Assembly: GCA_020629315.1 (NCBI GenBank)
Contig: JAHDDO010000004.1
Coordinates: 110,383 to 174,382, forward strand
Length of the DNA stretch: 64,000 nt
Direction of reading: 5' to 3'
Origin: Saprospiraceae bacterium
GTDB lineage: Bacteria > Bacteroidota > Bacteroidia > Chitinophagales > Saprospiraceae
Translations under genes and position numbers: made by a program
In this document: positions 49,263-58,223 of the stretch, piece by piece
Layout: the number at the start of each line of letters is the position of its first letter
Position numbering within the stretch: the first letter of the stretch is position 1
Notes under the pieces: model-generated
Told to the model about the DNA's origin: nothing
The model's database searches: none
What the model saw: only the letters and a program-made list of their open reading frames with translations

Positions 49263-51290
49263 TTACTGCATTAATTCAGCAATCAGCGCATCAGCTTTGT
49301 ATACATATTTAAGGGCGGCATAAATACCACCAGCGTGTACGGCTACGGATCGATTTTCCTTTTCATCAAAAATGAAATTACCAGGCAACGATTCAATGTT
49401 GCCATCAAAAATTAAACCTACCGCTTCTTTATTGGCATTTATAATGGCACTGCCTGAGTTGCCACCAATAATATCATTGGTACTTACAAAGTTCAATGGT
49501 GCCCTTAGTAACTCCATAGGCGGGTTTTGCCACTTCTCAGGTAAATCCCAAGGAAAGGTCTCCGCATGTGAGTAGTGACGATCATACAGACCAAAGTAGG
49601 TGGTCATGACAGGTGCTTCTGTACCATTGTATTCATATCCTTGTACTCGTCCGTCACTGATACGTAAAGTAAACGTTGCATCAGGTGGCAGATCTGTGCC
49701 AAATACACCAAAAGCTTGATTGGCCACATTCTGCTCTAACATTTTTATGTTATCCTTATTCGATTCATATTTTTCTACGGCTTCACTAAATCTGCTGCCC
49801 ACTACACTTGATGACTTGATTAAGGCATCATCTGATTTCATCAGGTTTTTGGATTTCGACAAACATTTTTCTCTTTTTGAATCATCAAATAATTCAGAAT
49901 TGAATACAGCATCAACATATTGTGGGATTGTCTTCCCATCCAACATATTATTTAATGTATTATCGCCTGGATATATGTCCGCTTTAATTTCTTCTAATAG
50001 CACCGTAAACAATTTACGCTCACGCGGATTGTCAACAGAGCCTAACATGTCTAAAAGTCCTGTTTTCATTTCAGACGTAACATCTTCTCCTGCATCCACA
50101 CTCATAGCATCTTTATATTGGCTCAATGCATGCATTAATTGAAGCATGCCTCCTCTGTAAGGTGATGGAGCTAAATGAGAAAAGGCCCAAGCATCTTTTT
50201 TTGCATTCCCAAATACAGACTCTAGATCATCCCAGTAAGATGTATTAGAGGCTTTAGAACGTATCTCTTTTTCCATGCTTCTTTTCTTACTCATAAGTCT
50301 TTCATCGTGGAGTCCTCCGATTATTCCATTGTATGCCTTGATTGAATTTGAAAAGTTGTTAATGTTACCTAATAACTCTTGTGCTTCTCTAACCATTGAC
50401 GGATCTGCGCTCATCACATCATACTCTTCTTGCATAAGATCTCTTCGATTGGTTAAGAATCGTAATAGTTGTTTATATCTATAATCACGATCAAATTCTA
50501 ATTGAGCAACTGTGCGATATCTTTCAGTTCTAGCTGGATTGCCAACTACAAATACTGGTGTTCCTTCAGCTATGCCATCAATATTGAATTTGTAATAATT
50601 CTCGCTTGAATTTACAGGCTGTCCATTTTCATAGGCTCTCCAAAATGTACAATCTAGATTATATCTTGGATACGTAAAATTATCAGGGTCTCCACCGTAA
50701 AACCCTAGGTCATTTTCTGGGATCATGACTAATCTGATATCATCATATCGCTTATATCCATAGATGGAATACTTACCACCTGAATAAAAAGTAACAGATC
50801 TAACAAAAAGATCTTCCCAACCCTTTTTAGTTTTATATTCCTCTACCATGGCAGCTAATGCTACGGATGGATCTTTTGCAGAAGAAACAGATTCTGTAAC
50901 GTCCACTACTTTTATAAGTTGGTCGACAAAAAGACCTTCTACTTTTCGCTCCTGTTCTTTGGTTGACGCGTAAAACCCATTCTCGTCAAAGTTTTCTGTT
51001 CCTTGTTGAACCGTTATTGATTCATCTCTTGAACAATGGTGATTAGTCATTATGAGACCATCAGGAGAGACAAATGAACCTGAGCACCAACTAGCAAATT
51101 TCAAAGCTGATTTTCGGACATCTTCAAACCATTCTTCATCTGGTGTAAATTCATAGTTTTCTTGAAACCATTCTGTTGGAGGATGTTCGAATGTCCACAT
51201 TTTTCCAAAATCAAAACGGCTATGCTCGTCTTGCCCTATAAGAATCATAGGTAAGGTGATAAAGAACAAGATGTAATTCAGTCTACTCAT
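49263..51290 (-). CDS. S46 family peptidase (DPP7/DPP11-like)
   Basis: CSGSFVSPDGLIMTNHHCSRD, GNPARTERYRT, NDIIGGNSGSAIINANKEAVGLIFDGN, characteristic of S46 peptidases. Confidence 0.95.
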   Translation of the reverse strand: MSRLNYILFFITLPMILIGQDEHSRFDFGKMWTFEHPPTEWFQENYEFTPDEEWFEDVRKSALKFASWCSGSFVSPDGLIMTNHHCSRDESITVQQGTENFDENGFYASTKEQERKVEGLFVDQLIKVVDVTESVSSAKDPSVALAAMVEEYKTKKGWEDLFVRSVTFYSGGKYSIYGYKRYDDIRLVMIPENDLGFYGGDPDNFTYPRYNLDCTFWRAYENGQPVNSSENYYKFNIDGIAEGTPVFVVGNPARTERYRTVAQLEFDRDYRYKQLLRFLTNRRDLMQEEYDVMSADPSMVREAQELLGNINNFSNSIKAYNGIIGGLHDERLMSKKRSMEKEIRSKASNTSYWDDLESVFGNAKKDAWAFSHLAPSPYRGGMLQLMHALSQYKDAMSVDAGEDVTSEMKTGLLDMLGSVDNPRERKLFTVLLEEIKADIYPGDNTLNNMLDGKTIPQYVDAVFNSELFDDSKREKCLSKSKNLMKSDDALIKSSSVVGSRFSEAVEKYESNKDNIKMLEQNVANQAFGVFGTDLPPDATFTLRISDGRVQGYEYNGTEAPVMTTYFGLYDRHYSHAETFPWDLPEKWQNPPMELLRAPLNFVSTNDIIGGNSGSAIINANKEAVGLIFDGNIESLPGNFIFDEKENRSVAVHAGGIYAALKYVYKADALIAELMQ

Positions 51291-51305
51291 TATGCATTTT
51301 TTTAT

Positions 51306-53036
51306 TTAACGTAATTCCAATTCTTTCTTTACTTGAACTTCTATATTCTTGATCTCTGATGTTAGAACGTGTTGTTCGTTTTCGATCCAGTCAATAGTTT
51401 TTTGTTCATCTTCTAGAAGCATATCAAAATCATGGAAGTTTTGATCAATTTTGAATTTTATATTCTTAGTATAATCAACAAGCTTTTCAGTGACTTCTTC
51501 TTCTATTTTTTGCCGTCCTTTATCTACCTCTTCTTCAAATTGGCTAAGTATTTTTCGCTTTCGACTGCCTACTGTAATCCCGGCAAAAATAAGCCCTAAT
51601 GCAGTCATAATGCCACCTGTAATATCTAAAAGGGCAGTATTGGTTACAGCAGTCAAAATAATACCTACGATAGCTGCCGTACTTCCTTTGGCAATATTGG
51701 GCAATAGTTTCTTTCCTTCACTTTGCATGCCTTCTGCATAAAAATTCTCATTGTTTTTCATGAAGTCCGTAAAGGCTTGTTGAAGATCCCTCAGAATATT
51801 CGCTCTACGTTCTGCTATATTGGCAAAAATATCGTGATTGTCTTTCAGAACCGTTTCGCTGGTTTTTATTTTAGCATCCACAAGTTTGGCCATATCCTGA
51901 ATATCTTCAGCGATATCTATAACTCCATTTTGTAACTTGTCCCGCAAGGCTCCATTCAGCTCTAACTCCATACTTTTGAAGAGATCATCCAACCATTGTT
52001 TGACATTTTGAGTGCTACCAAATATGGATGAGAAACTCCTTTTCAAAACATTGACAAAACCAAAACCAGTCTCTAATTCTTTAAAATATTTAGCCGTGAT
52101 TTTATCATATTTTGATATCAAGTTTTCTACCAGAATAATGATATGATTTTTGGTCTTTTCTTCTTGTCCATCCAAGACCTCTTGTACTTCGCCTCTAAAC
52201 CGTTTATCTATTTCAAATTGTCGTTTTCTATCCTTAAGCCCGTCTTCAATTTTTAGGTTTATTGTTTGGGCGGTATTTAAATTACTAAGCAGTTTTTGAA
52301 AAGGCGCTTTACCTCCAGTAATGGATTCATTTATGTATTCATGAATAGAATCAAAACCACTATTCTCTTTCTTTTCTTGTTCCATTTTGGCGGAAACAGC
52401 AAATACAGGAACATTAACCATTCCTTTCTTTATACCATATTCCTTTACACCATTTACATTTATCGCCAGATCACTTTCATTCATCAAATCTTTCTGCTGT
52501 AAGACAAAGATTATTTTTTTACGCCACTCATCATTTATAAAGTCAAAGAACTTCCAAGCTGATTCTCGATACGGATTTTTACTTTCAAATACAAAAATGA
52601 TTAGGTCTGAAACCGGAACAAATTGTTCAGTTATTTCTTGATGGTACTCTATAATAGTATTGGTGCCAGGTGTGTCCACAATGGCAATATCTTTTAGGAT
52701 ATCAACAGGTTGTGTGATTCTTTTTAAGTGAGGTCCTATTTCTGTTATACTTTCCTGTGGACCATATACGATTTGTTGGATCGTATCTGTCATAGGGGAG
52801 GGAGCAACCTTGCAAATTTCTTTTTCGCTACCCAGTAAGGCATTAATAAAACTACTTTTTCCTGCTTTCACTTCACCCACAATTACAAACATGAATGGGT
52901 CATTAATGCGTGCGATCAAGTCTGCAACACGCTCTTGCATCTCAGAATGCCCAATTTTTACTGTAATGTGTTGTAATCGCTCAAGAGCCGAAAGAATGGA
53001 GGATTTATCTTCTTGGGTAAGATTGGTTTGTAACAT
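51306..53036 (-). CDS. Dynamin-family GTPase (bacterial dynamin-like)
   Basis: VIVGEVKAGKSSFINALLG (G1), DIAIVDTPGTNT (G3), FVLQQKDL (G4-like); C-terminal hydrophobic segment TAAIVGIILTAVTNTALLDITGGIMTALGLIFAGI. Confidence 0.9.
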   Translation of the reverse strand: MLQTNLTQEDKSSILSALERLQHITVKIGHSEMQERVADLIARINDPFMFVIVGEVKAGKSSFINALLGSEKEICKVAPSPMTDTIQQIVYGPQESITEIGPHLKRITQPVDILKDIAIVDTPGTNTIIEYHQEITEQFVPVSDLIIFVFESKNPYRESAWKFFDFINDEWRKKIIFVLQQKDLMNESDLAINVNGVKEYGIKKGMVNVPVFAVSAKMEQEKKENSGFDSIHEYINESITGGKAPFQKLLSNLNTAQTINLKIEDGLKDRKRQFEIDKRFRGEVQEVLDGQEEKTKNHIIILVENLISKYDKITAKYFKELETGFGFVNVLKRSFSSIFGSTQNVKQWLDDLFKSMELELNGALRDKLQNGVIDIAEDIQDMAKLVDAKIKTSETVLKDNHDIFANIAERRANILRDLQQAFTDFMKNNENFYAEGMQSEGKKLLPNIAKGSTAAIVGIILTAVTNTALLDITGGIMTALGLIFAGITVGSRKRKILSQFEEEVDKGRQKIEEEVTEKLVDYTKNIKFKIDQNFHDFDMLLEDEQKTIDWIENEQHVLTSEIKNIEVQVKKELELR

Positions 53037-53048
53037 GTTCTTATCCGT

Positions 53049-53693
53049 CTATTGGATTTTATTTTGGACAAATGAGTCCAACAGTGTTTTTTTAAAGTAT
53101 TGTCTTAATTCTGGTCCTGTGTTAAATATCGCATCCAAAATACTAAGATTATTGGCGAAATCGAACTTGTGATCAAAAACCTGATTGTAGACCATAGATA
53201 CTTTAATAGCTTGATAAAAATCAACCTGCCTAAGATCTATAATTTGATCAGCACTTTTTTCAATTATAAGGGTATGATCAAAGAACCGACGCAATACGTA
53301 ACGATGTATATCTTCATTCAGTTCCCACAGTGTTTTCTTGGCTACGTATATAGATTCAATCTCTTGGATGTAAAAGTCAAAGTAAGGTGATTTCCCATAG
53401 CAAGCATGTAATGCTTGGAGATGATGCTTAGTCCAAGGATCTTCATTGTACAATCTTACATCTTGAATACTTTGTTGATTATTCTTTCCTTTTGCAAGAG
53501 GAACACTCAAACGTTCTGGCCCATTTGGCCCAAGAACAATAGTGCGATTGCGACATGTTCTTTTCTGATAATTTTCTTGTGACTCAACTACGCAAGGATA
53601 AAAATAATTGAGTGCATAGTATAAGCAAGATCCCCAGTAGGCAGTGGGTAATCGAAAAATCCTATCTTGTCGATCTATTAAACTTGTTGACAT
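53049..53693 (-). CDS. WbqC-like family protein
   Basis: PTAYWGSCLYYALNY, ENYQKRTCRNRTIVLGPNGPERLSVPLAKGKNNQQSIQDVRLYNEDPWTKHHLQALHACYGKSPYFDFY. Confidence 0.88.
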   Translation of the reverse strand: MSTSLIDRQDRIFRLPTAYWGSCLYYALNYFYPCVVESQENYQKRTCRNRTIVLGPNGPERLSVPLAKGKNNQQSIQDVRLYNEDPWTKHHLQALHACYGKSPYFDFYIQEIESIYVAKKTLWELNEDIHRYVLRRFFDHTLIIEKSADQIIDLRQVDFYQAIKVSMVYNQVFDHKFDFANNLSILDAIFNTGPELRQYFKKTLLDSFVQNKIQ

Positions 53694-54957
53694 TTCGACC
53701 CTAAAAATAAAGAGAAAAGCAATAGATTCTTACTTCGATAGATATCCGTATCGAGGTCCAGTATTACAGTGGAATTCTGATACAGAGATGATTGTCGTAA
53801 TTCCCGTTTTCAATGAAGTTTTTGAGCTAACTGTAAACACCTTGCGTAGTTTAGAAATAGCGCATTCACATACCCCATTCCATGTAGTGACTTTATGGGT
53901 GATTAATGATTATGTAGGCAGTGATCCTAGTATAACGAAGAGAAATAAAAGCTTTATAAAAGCATTTGACGATGCAAAGCAAAAAGGACATTGGAAAATC
54001 GAGCATCATATAATGAATGTTAGTTTTCCAAGTTTTAAAAAGGGTGGAGTAGGTTTTGCTCGAAAGTTTGGAATGGATGCTGGTTTGTTTTACTTTAAGG
54101 AGATTGAGAAACCTAATGGTATACTCATATGCTTAGATGCAGATACTACAGTCTCGGAAAATTATTTTCTAAGCATACAAATGGCTTTTGCCTCTACCAA
54201 TAGACTAGCTGCAAGTATAGGCTTCGCTCACCCTTTAGATAGTCAAGCTATAATTGAATACGAATTGCACCTTCGCTATTTCATAAATATGCAACGCTTG
54301 GTTCACTTACCATTTGCCTTTCAAACAGTGGGTAGTGCGATGGCCCTTAGGTCTTTTGCCTATGCTAAAGAATTGGGAATGCCTACTCGACAAGCAGGGG
54401 AAGACTTTTATTTCTTACAGAAATTTATATCGAAGGGTCAGTTGTTTGATATTAACGAAGTATTAGCTATACCTTCTTCCAGGCAATCCGATAGAGTGCC
54501 TTTTGGTACAGGAAGGGCGGTGCTGAAATATGAAGAAAAACAAGAGTTATTAACTTACCATCCAGATTCTTTCTTAGAAATTAACCTGATTTGGGACTGT
54601 CTTTTGCACTACTGGAAAACACACGAATTTCTCCTTCGTGATGGCTATTTTAAGGCGTATTTATTGGATCAAAATGTATTGGAAATTCTTAATAAAAACT
54701 CAATTCAGGCTACCAGTGAGTTCAGCTTTATTAAACTATTTTTTAGCTGGTTCAATGCCTTTAAATTATTTAAATACCTCCATTTTGCCAGAGAGAAGGG
54801 TAGACTAGACATCCCTGTTTTAGAGGCTAGCAACACTTTGTTTGCAACACTGAAAAAATCAAAGAAAAGTACTTCCCAAGAAGCGCTTATCGAACTCCGA
54901 AGAATGGATGCCCAATCGTCCTACGTTCCGTTTGCTAATGTAAAGCAGGTCGAATAG
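53644..54957 (+). CDS. Glycosyltransferase family 2-like protein
   Basis: MIVVIPVFNEVFELTVNTLRSLE, ILICLDADTTVS, GSAMALRSFAYAKELGMPTRQAGEDFYFLQKFI. Start ambiguous (GTG 53644 overlaps the divergent wbqC-like start). Confidence 0.82.
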   Translation: MGNRKILSCRSIKLVDISTLKIKRKAIDSYFDRYPYRGPVLQWNSDTEMIVVIPVFNEVFELTVNTLRSLEIAHSHTPFHVVTLWVINDYVGSDPSITKRNKSFIKAFDDAKQKGHWKIEHHIMNVSFPSFKKGGVGFARKFGMDAGLFYFKEIEKPNGILICLDADTTVSENYFLSIQMAFASTNRLAASIGFAHPLDSQAIIEYELHLRYFINMQRLVHLPFAFQTVGSAMALRSFAYAKELGMPTRQAGEDFYFLQKFISKGQLFDINEVLAIPSSRQSDRVPFGTGRAVLKYEEKQELLTYHPDSFLEINLIWDCLLHYWKTHEFLLRDGYFKAYLLDQNVLEILNKNSIQATSEFSFIKLFFSWFNAFKLFKYLHFAREKGRLDIPVLEASNTLFATLKKSKKSTSQEALIELRRMDAQSSYVPFANVKQVE

Positions 54958-55519
54958 GTAAAGCCTCTATTGCTTCAGCCTCTCGGTCTATCCACCAGGC
55001 TAAACGATCATAAACGGCATCTTTTTCAAAATAGTGTAAGGCCATTTTTACAAAGATATGTCCGTGTTTTGCTTCAGATACCCATAGCATTTTATAAAAC
55101 TTAGCCATTTCAGGATCGTCTTGAGCATCAGCCACCATTTTGAAACGCTCAGCTCCTCTCGTTTCTAATACTGAGGCGATTAATAATCGATCCATAAATC
55201 GTTCTTCTCGCCCAGAATGACATTGCTTTATTAAGCCCTTTACATACAAGTCTTCACCTATCGAATGTTGCAATGGAATACCTCTTGAAGCCATTAAGTT
55301 ATACACCATTTCAAAATGTTGTAACTCCTCAATTCCCGTTTCAATTAGTTCAGGAATTATTTCCTTTCTATCTGGGTATTTGGCAACAAAACTCATGGCC
55401 ATCGCTGATGCTTTTCGTTCACAATCTGCATGATCTTGCAAAAAGGATGGAAAATCAGCGAGCACAGTTTCTAGCCATTCTTGCTTGCTAGGTACGGCTA
55501 TATCTAAATTTAGTTTCAT
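54935..55519 (-). CDS. miaE: tRNA-(ms2io6A)-hydroxylase
   Basis: FLQDHADCERKASAMAMSFVAKYPDR, ETGIEELQHFEMVYNLMASRG, RGAERFKMVAD, SEAKHGHIFVKMA di-iron ligands. Confidence 0.92.
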   Translation of the reverse strand: MKLNLDIAVPSKQEWLETVLADFPSFLQDHADCERKASAMAMSFVAKYPDRKEIIPELIETGIEELQHFEMVYNLMASRGIPLQHSIGEDLYVKGLIKQCHSGREERFMDRLLIASVLETRGAERFKMVADAQDDPEMAKFYKMLWVSEAKHGHIFVKMALHYFEKDAVYDRLAWWIDREAEAIEALPIRPALH

Positions 55520-55525
55520 AGTAAT

Positions 55526-56101
55526 TTAGTCAATAAAGCGTTGTAAATGTGAGTATAAAGAAGCCGTAGGTAGACCCATAATATTGGTGTATGTACCTTT
55601 TATTTCTATAACTTTAGATAAACCAATCCAGTCTTGGATCCCATAAGACCCAGCCTTGTCCAAGGGTTTGAATGCATCTAAATACATTTGAATTTCGGTC
55701 GTTGCAATGGGTGAGAACTTGACTTCTGCAACTTCGTGAAAATGGATTGTTTTTTTAATGGTTCTCAGTGTTACACCGGTATCTACAAAATGGACTCGAC
55801 CACTCATTCTTTGGATATACTCAAACGCTTGTTCCATGTCACGAGGCTTGCCTAGAATTTCATCATCCAAGATCACTACGCTATCAGCTGTGATAAGGAT
55901 TTCACCTTCAGTTATTTGAATAGCTTCAGATTTTTTGTTCGCAAGATAACTGGCTACGTCAAAAGGATTCATCTTCGGATCATAGCTCTCGTCGGTATCC
56001 TCAGTGCGGATGCTATGTGCAATGCCCATTTGCGACAATAAGTATGTTCGTCGAGGCGACTTTGAACCCAATATAACTGAATAGATTTCGTCTATTTTCA
56101 T
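55526..56101 (-). CDS. maf: Maf-family nucleotide pyrophosphatase
   Basis: ILGSKSPRRTYLLSQMG, ITADSVVILDDEILGKP, AGSYGIQDWIG. Confidence 0.94.
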   Translation of the reverse strand: MKIDEIYSVILGSKSPRRTYLLSQMGIAHSIRTEDTDESYDPKMNPFDVASYLANKKSEAIQITEGEILITADSVVILDDEILGKPRDMEQAFEYIQRMSGRVHFVDTGVTLRTIKKTIHFHEVAEVKFSPIATTEIQMYLDAFKPLDKAGSYGIQDWIGLSKVIEIKGTYTNIMGLPTASLYSHLQRFID

Positions 56102-56991
56102 GTAAAGAAAATGCTTGCACCCAAAGTTAGTAATCCCAGAAACATTAGCAACTTAAGCAGGGTACTCAATCGGCTAAAATCTTGCTTGGTTTCCATCGAC
56201 CAAATCAATCGGGAAACCAGAAAGCAAGGATATAGCAAGAGTATAGTTGAAAATAAGGATAGTGGCAATGACATTTTAAATTGCAAATAGAGGTAACACA
56301 AGATGCAAAGGCAAGCAGTAAACCATATAAATAGACTGATGGCCTTTGTCCTTCCTAAGCCGAAACGAATGATAAGTGTATTATATCCAGTGGATCTGTC
56401 ACCAATTTCATCTTCACAATCTTTAATTATTTCCCGAACCCAACTGAGAAAGAAAGCGATGAATATAAATGTATTACTCATCATTTGTCTTTCCGAAGAG
56501 AATCGTAATTCTGGTAAAATGATGGGTATTAACAAACAAATGCCCATGGCACATGCTGAAAAAATAGCAACAAGAACATTGCCATAGGTCCCTTGTTTTT
56601 GTAACCAATACGAGTATAGGAATAGGGAAAAAACACCCAAAACAAAGATGGGCGTTAAAGACCAAGCTTGGTACCTAATGGCACCATACACCACTAGAAT
56701 GCTACTTGCGCTTAGACTAAGTATGTATAGTAGCCACAGATGCTTCTTGGGGAGTTTGGATGACTTTACATTAATCTGGTCAGTATCATAATCAAAAATA
56801 TCGTTAATGATATATCCATTGGCTGCGACTAAAGTGCAACAAATGGCTAAGAGGAAAAAGATATGTGCTTCAGCAGAATTGAAGTGTATTTTCAAATGGC
56901 CATTGACCGAAAAAAAAACGATAATCTGACTAATAAAAAGAAGTAGGAGATTCAAAGGTCGTAAGGTACGAATGAATTGCATGCTTACCAC
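56098..56991 (-). CDS. UbiA-family prenyltransferase (geranylgeranylglycerol-phosphate geranylgeranyltransferase-like)
   Basis: NGYIINDIFDYDTDQINVKSSKLP and REIIKDCEDEIGDRSTGYNTLIIRFG prenyl-diphosphate motifs; multi-pass. Confidence 0.9.
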   Translation of the reverse strand: MVSMQFIRTLRPLNLLLLFISQIIVFFSVNGHLKIHFNSAEAHIFFLLAICCTLVAANGYIINDIFDYDTDQINVKSSKLPKKHLWLLYILSLSASSILVVYGAIRYQAWSLTPIFVLGVFSLFLYSYWLQKQGTYGNVLVAIFSACAMGICLLIPIILPELRFSSERQMMSNTFIFIAFFLSWVREIIKDCEDEIGDRSTGYNTLIIRFGLGRTKAISLFIWFTACLCILCYLYLQFKMSLPLSLFSTILLLYPCFLVSRLIWSMETKQDFSRLSTLLKLLMFLGLLTLGASIFFT

Positions 56992-57482
56992 TTATCCTGT
57001 ATTCGCATTACCCGCTCTATGATCGACCGAACACAAGCTTCTCCTCCATTTTTAGGGCTAATAAAATCGCAAGAATGTAACACCTCTATTACAGCATCAT
57101 TAGGACAAGCCGAGACGTAGCAGGCTTGCAAGACAGGTAGGTCGCTAAGATCATCGCCTAGATATAAGTCATAAAGCTCACCAGATACCAGCGTTCTGTA
57201 ATTTTCATAGGCCGGCAATTTAGCCCCAGTCAACTGATAAATATGCTTCACACCCAATTGCTCAAATCTATATTTTACAGGTTTGGATATAGCTTTAGTG
57301 ATAATAGCTACATTATACCCAGCTTGAACCGCACGCTTTACGGCATATCCATCTTGGGTATGCATGATCCGCTCCCATTCATTTTCAGCGGAAAGTATGA
57401 TTTTGGAAGGAGTAAAAACACCATCAACATCAAAAATGAAGGTGTTTATTTTCGCTAGTTTTTGGTGGATGTTCAATGCCAC
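56985..57482 (-). CDS. kdsC: 3-deoxy-D-manno-octulosonate 8-phosphate phosphatase (KdsC-like HAD)
   Basis: TFIFDVDGVFTPSKI, TQDGYAVKRAVQAGYNVAIIT, LGDDLSDLPVLQACYVSACPNDA. Confidence 0.9.
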   Translation of the reverse strand: MALNIHQKLAKINTFIFDVDGVFTPSKIILSAENEWERIMHTQDGYAVKRAVQAGYNVAIITKAISKPVKYRFEQLGVKHIYQLTGAKLPAYENYRTLVSGELYDLYLGDDLSDLPVLQACYVSACPNDAVIEVLHSCDFISPKNGGEACVRSIIERVMRIQDKW

Positions 57483-57484
57483 TA

Positions 57485-57730
57485 TTACTGATTATCACGC
57501 CATTCGTAAACCCACTTAGCTTGGATCTGTTCTAAATGACCTTCACTACAGTCTTCCCTTTTTCCTTGGAAATTAGGTAACTCTAAAATCCAATCCAATA
57601 ATTCAGTAAAGCGGATTCTGTAGATCTTGCTCTCGGAAAATTCATCACCGAATTTATCATAAAGACCCATAGCAATATCCTCGTGATCGCTCCATTCTAG
57701 GGGCATATTATTAAAATCGTCGAAACTCAT
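57485..57730 (-). CDS. iscX: Fe-S cluster assembly protein IscX
   Basis: PLEWSDHEDIAMGLYDKFGDEFSESKIYRIRFTELLDWILELPNF. Confidence 0.92.
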   Translation of the reverse strand: MSFDDFNNMPLEWSDHEDIAMGLYDKFGDEFSESKIYRIRFTELLDWILELPNFQGKREDCSEGHLEQIQAKWVYEWRDNQ

Positions 57731-57733
57731 AGC

Positions 57734-58075
57734 TTAGTGTTCGTGTCCAATTATTTGAGATTGATCCGGAATTCGGACCACTAATTCTGCATTTTCATCT
57801 TCAATAATACATTGACAACCCAGTCTAGAATCTAATGTAGGGTTGATCGCTCTGTCAATGAAATCTTCTTCTCTATCGGTGATTTCTGGTAGAAATTCAT
57901 GTCCTGATAGAACATAAACATGACAGGTGCTACAAGCACAAACACAACCACAATTGTGGTTGAGATGAATGTCATGATCCTCTGCCACATCCAAAATAGT
58001 ATCTCCTTTTTTAGCAGAGTCTATTTCTCTTGCTGCAATGGAGTCATCCTCAAAGGTAAATTTGATCTTTGCCAT
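57734..58075 (-). CDS. fdx: 2Fe-2S ferredoxin (ISC type)
   Basis: LNHNCGCVCACSTCHVYVLSG and RLGCQCIIED cluster ligands. Confidence 0.93.
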   Translation of the reverse strand: MAKIKFTFEDDSIAAREIDSAKKGDTILDVAEDHDIHLNHNCGCVCACSTCHVYVLSGHEFLPEITDREEDFIDRAINPTLDSRLGCQCIIEDENAELVVRIPDQSQIIGHEH

Positions 58076-58172
58076 AATCGCCTGTAAAAGTACGTATTTA
58101 GCCTAACAGAAAGAAGTATAAAAAGGTTAGCCTATTAGGTACTTTTTTTTAATGGGTCCCACAAAAAAAATA

Positions 58173-58204
58173 TTGACATATATCCTTAAAATATAGTAAC
58201 ATTG
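58173..58204 (+). promoter_or_regulatory. Candidate promoter: TTG (58173) - 21 nt - TAACATTG (58197-58204; one mismatch to TAnnTTTG), 19 nt before ATG 58224
   Basis: Spacing and motifs fit the Bacteroidota -33/-7 architecture. Confidence 0.45.
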
Positions 58205-58223
58205 AAAATAGAAAGTCTTTTCA

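Noticed and set aside
54935-58075. miaE-maf-ubiA-kdsC-iscX-fdx run considered as a novel system
   Set aside because: Tightly packed but made of well-known housekeeping families; likely an ordinary operon.
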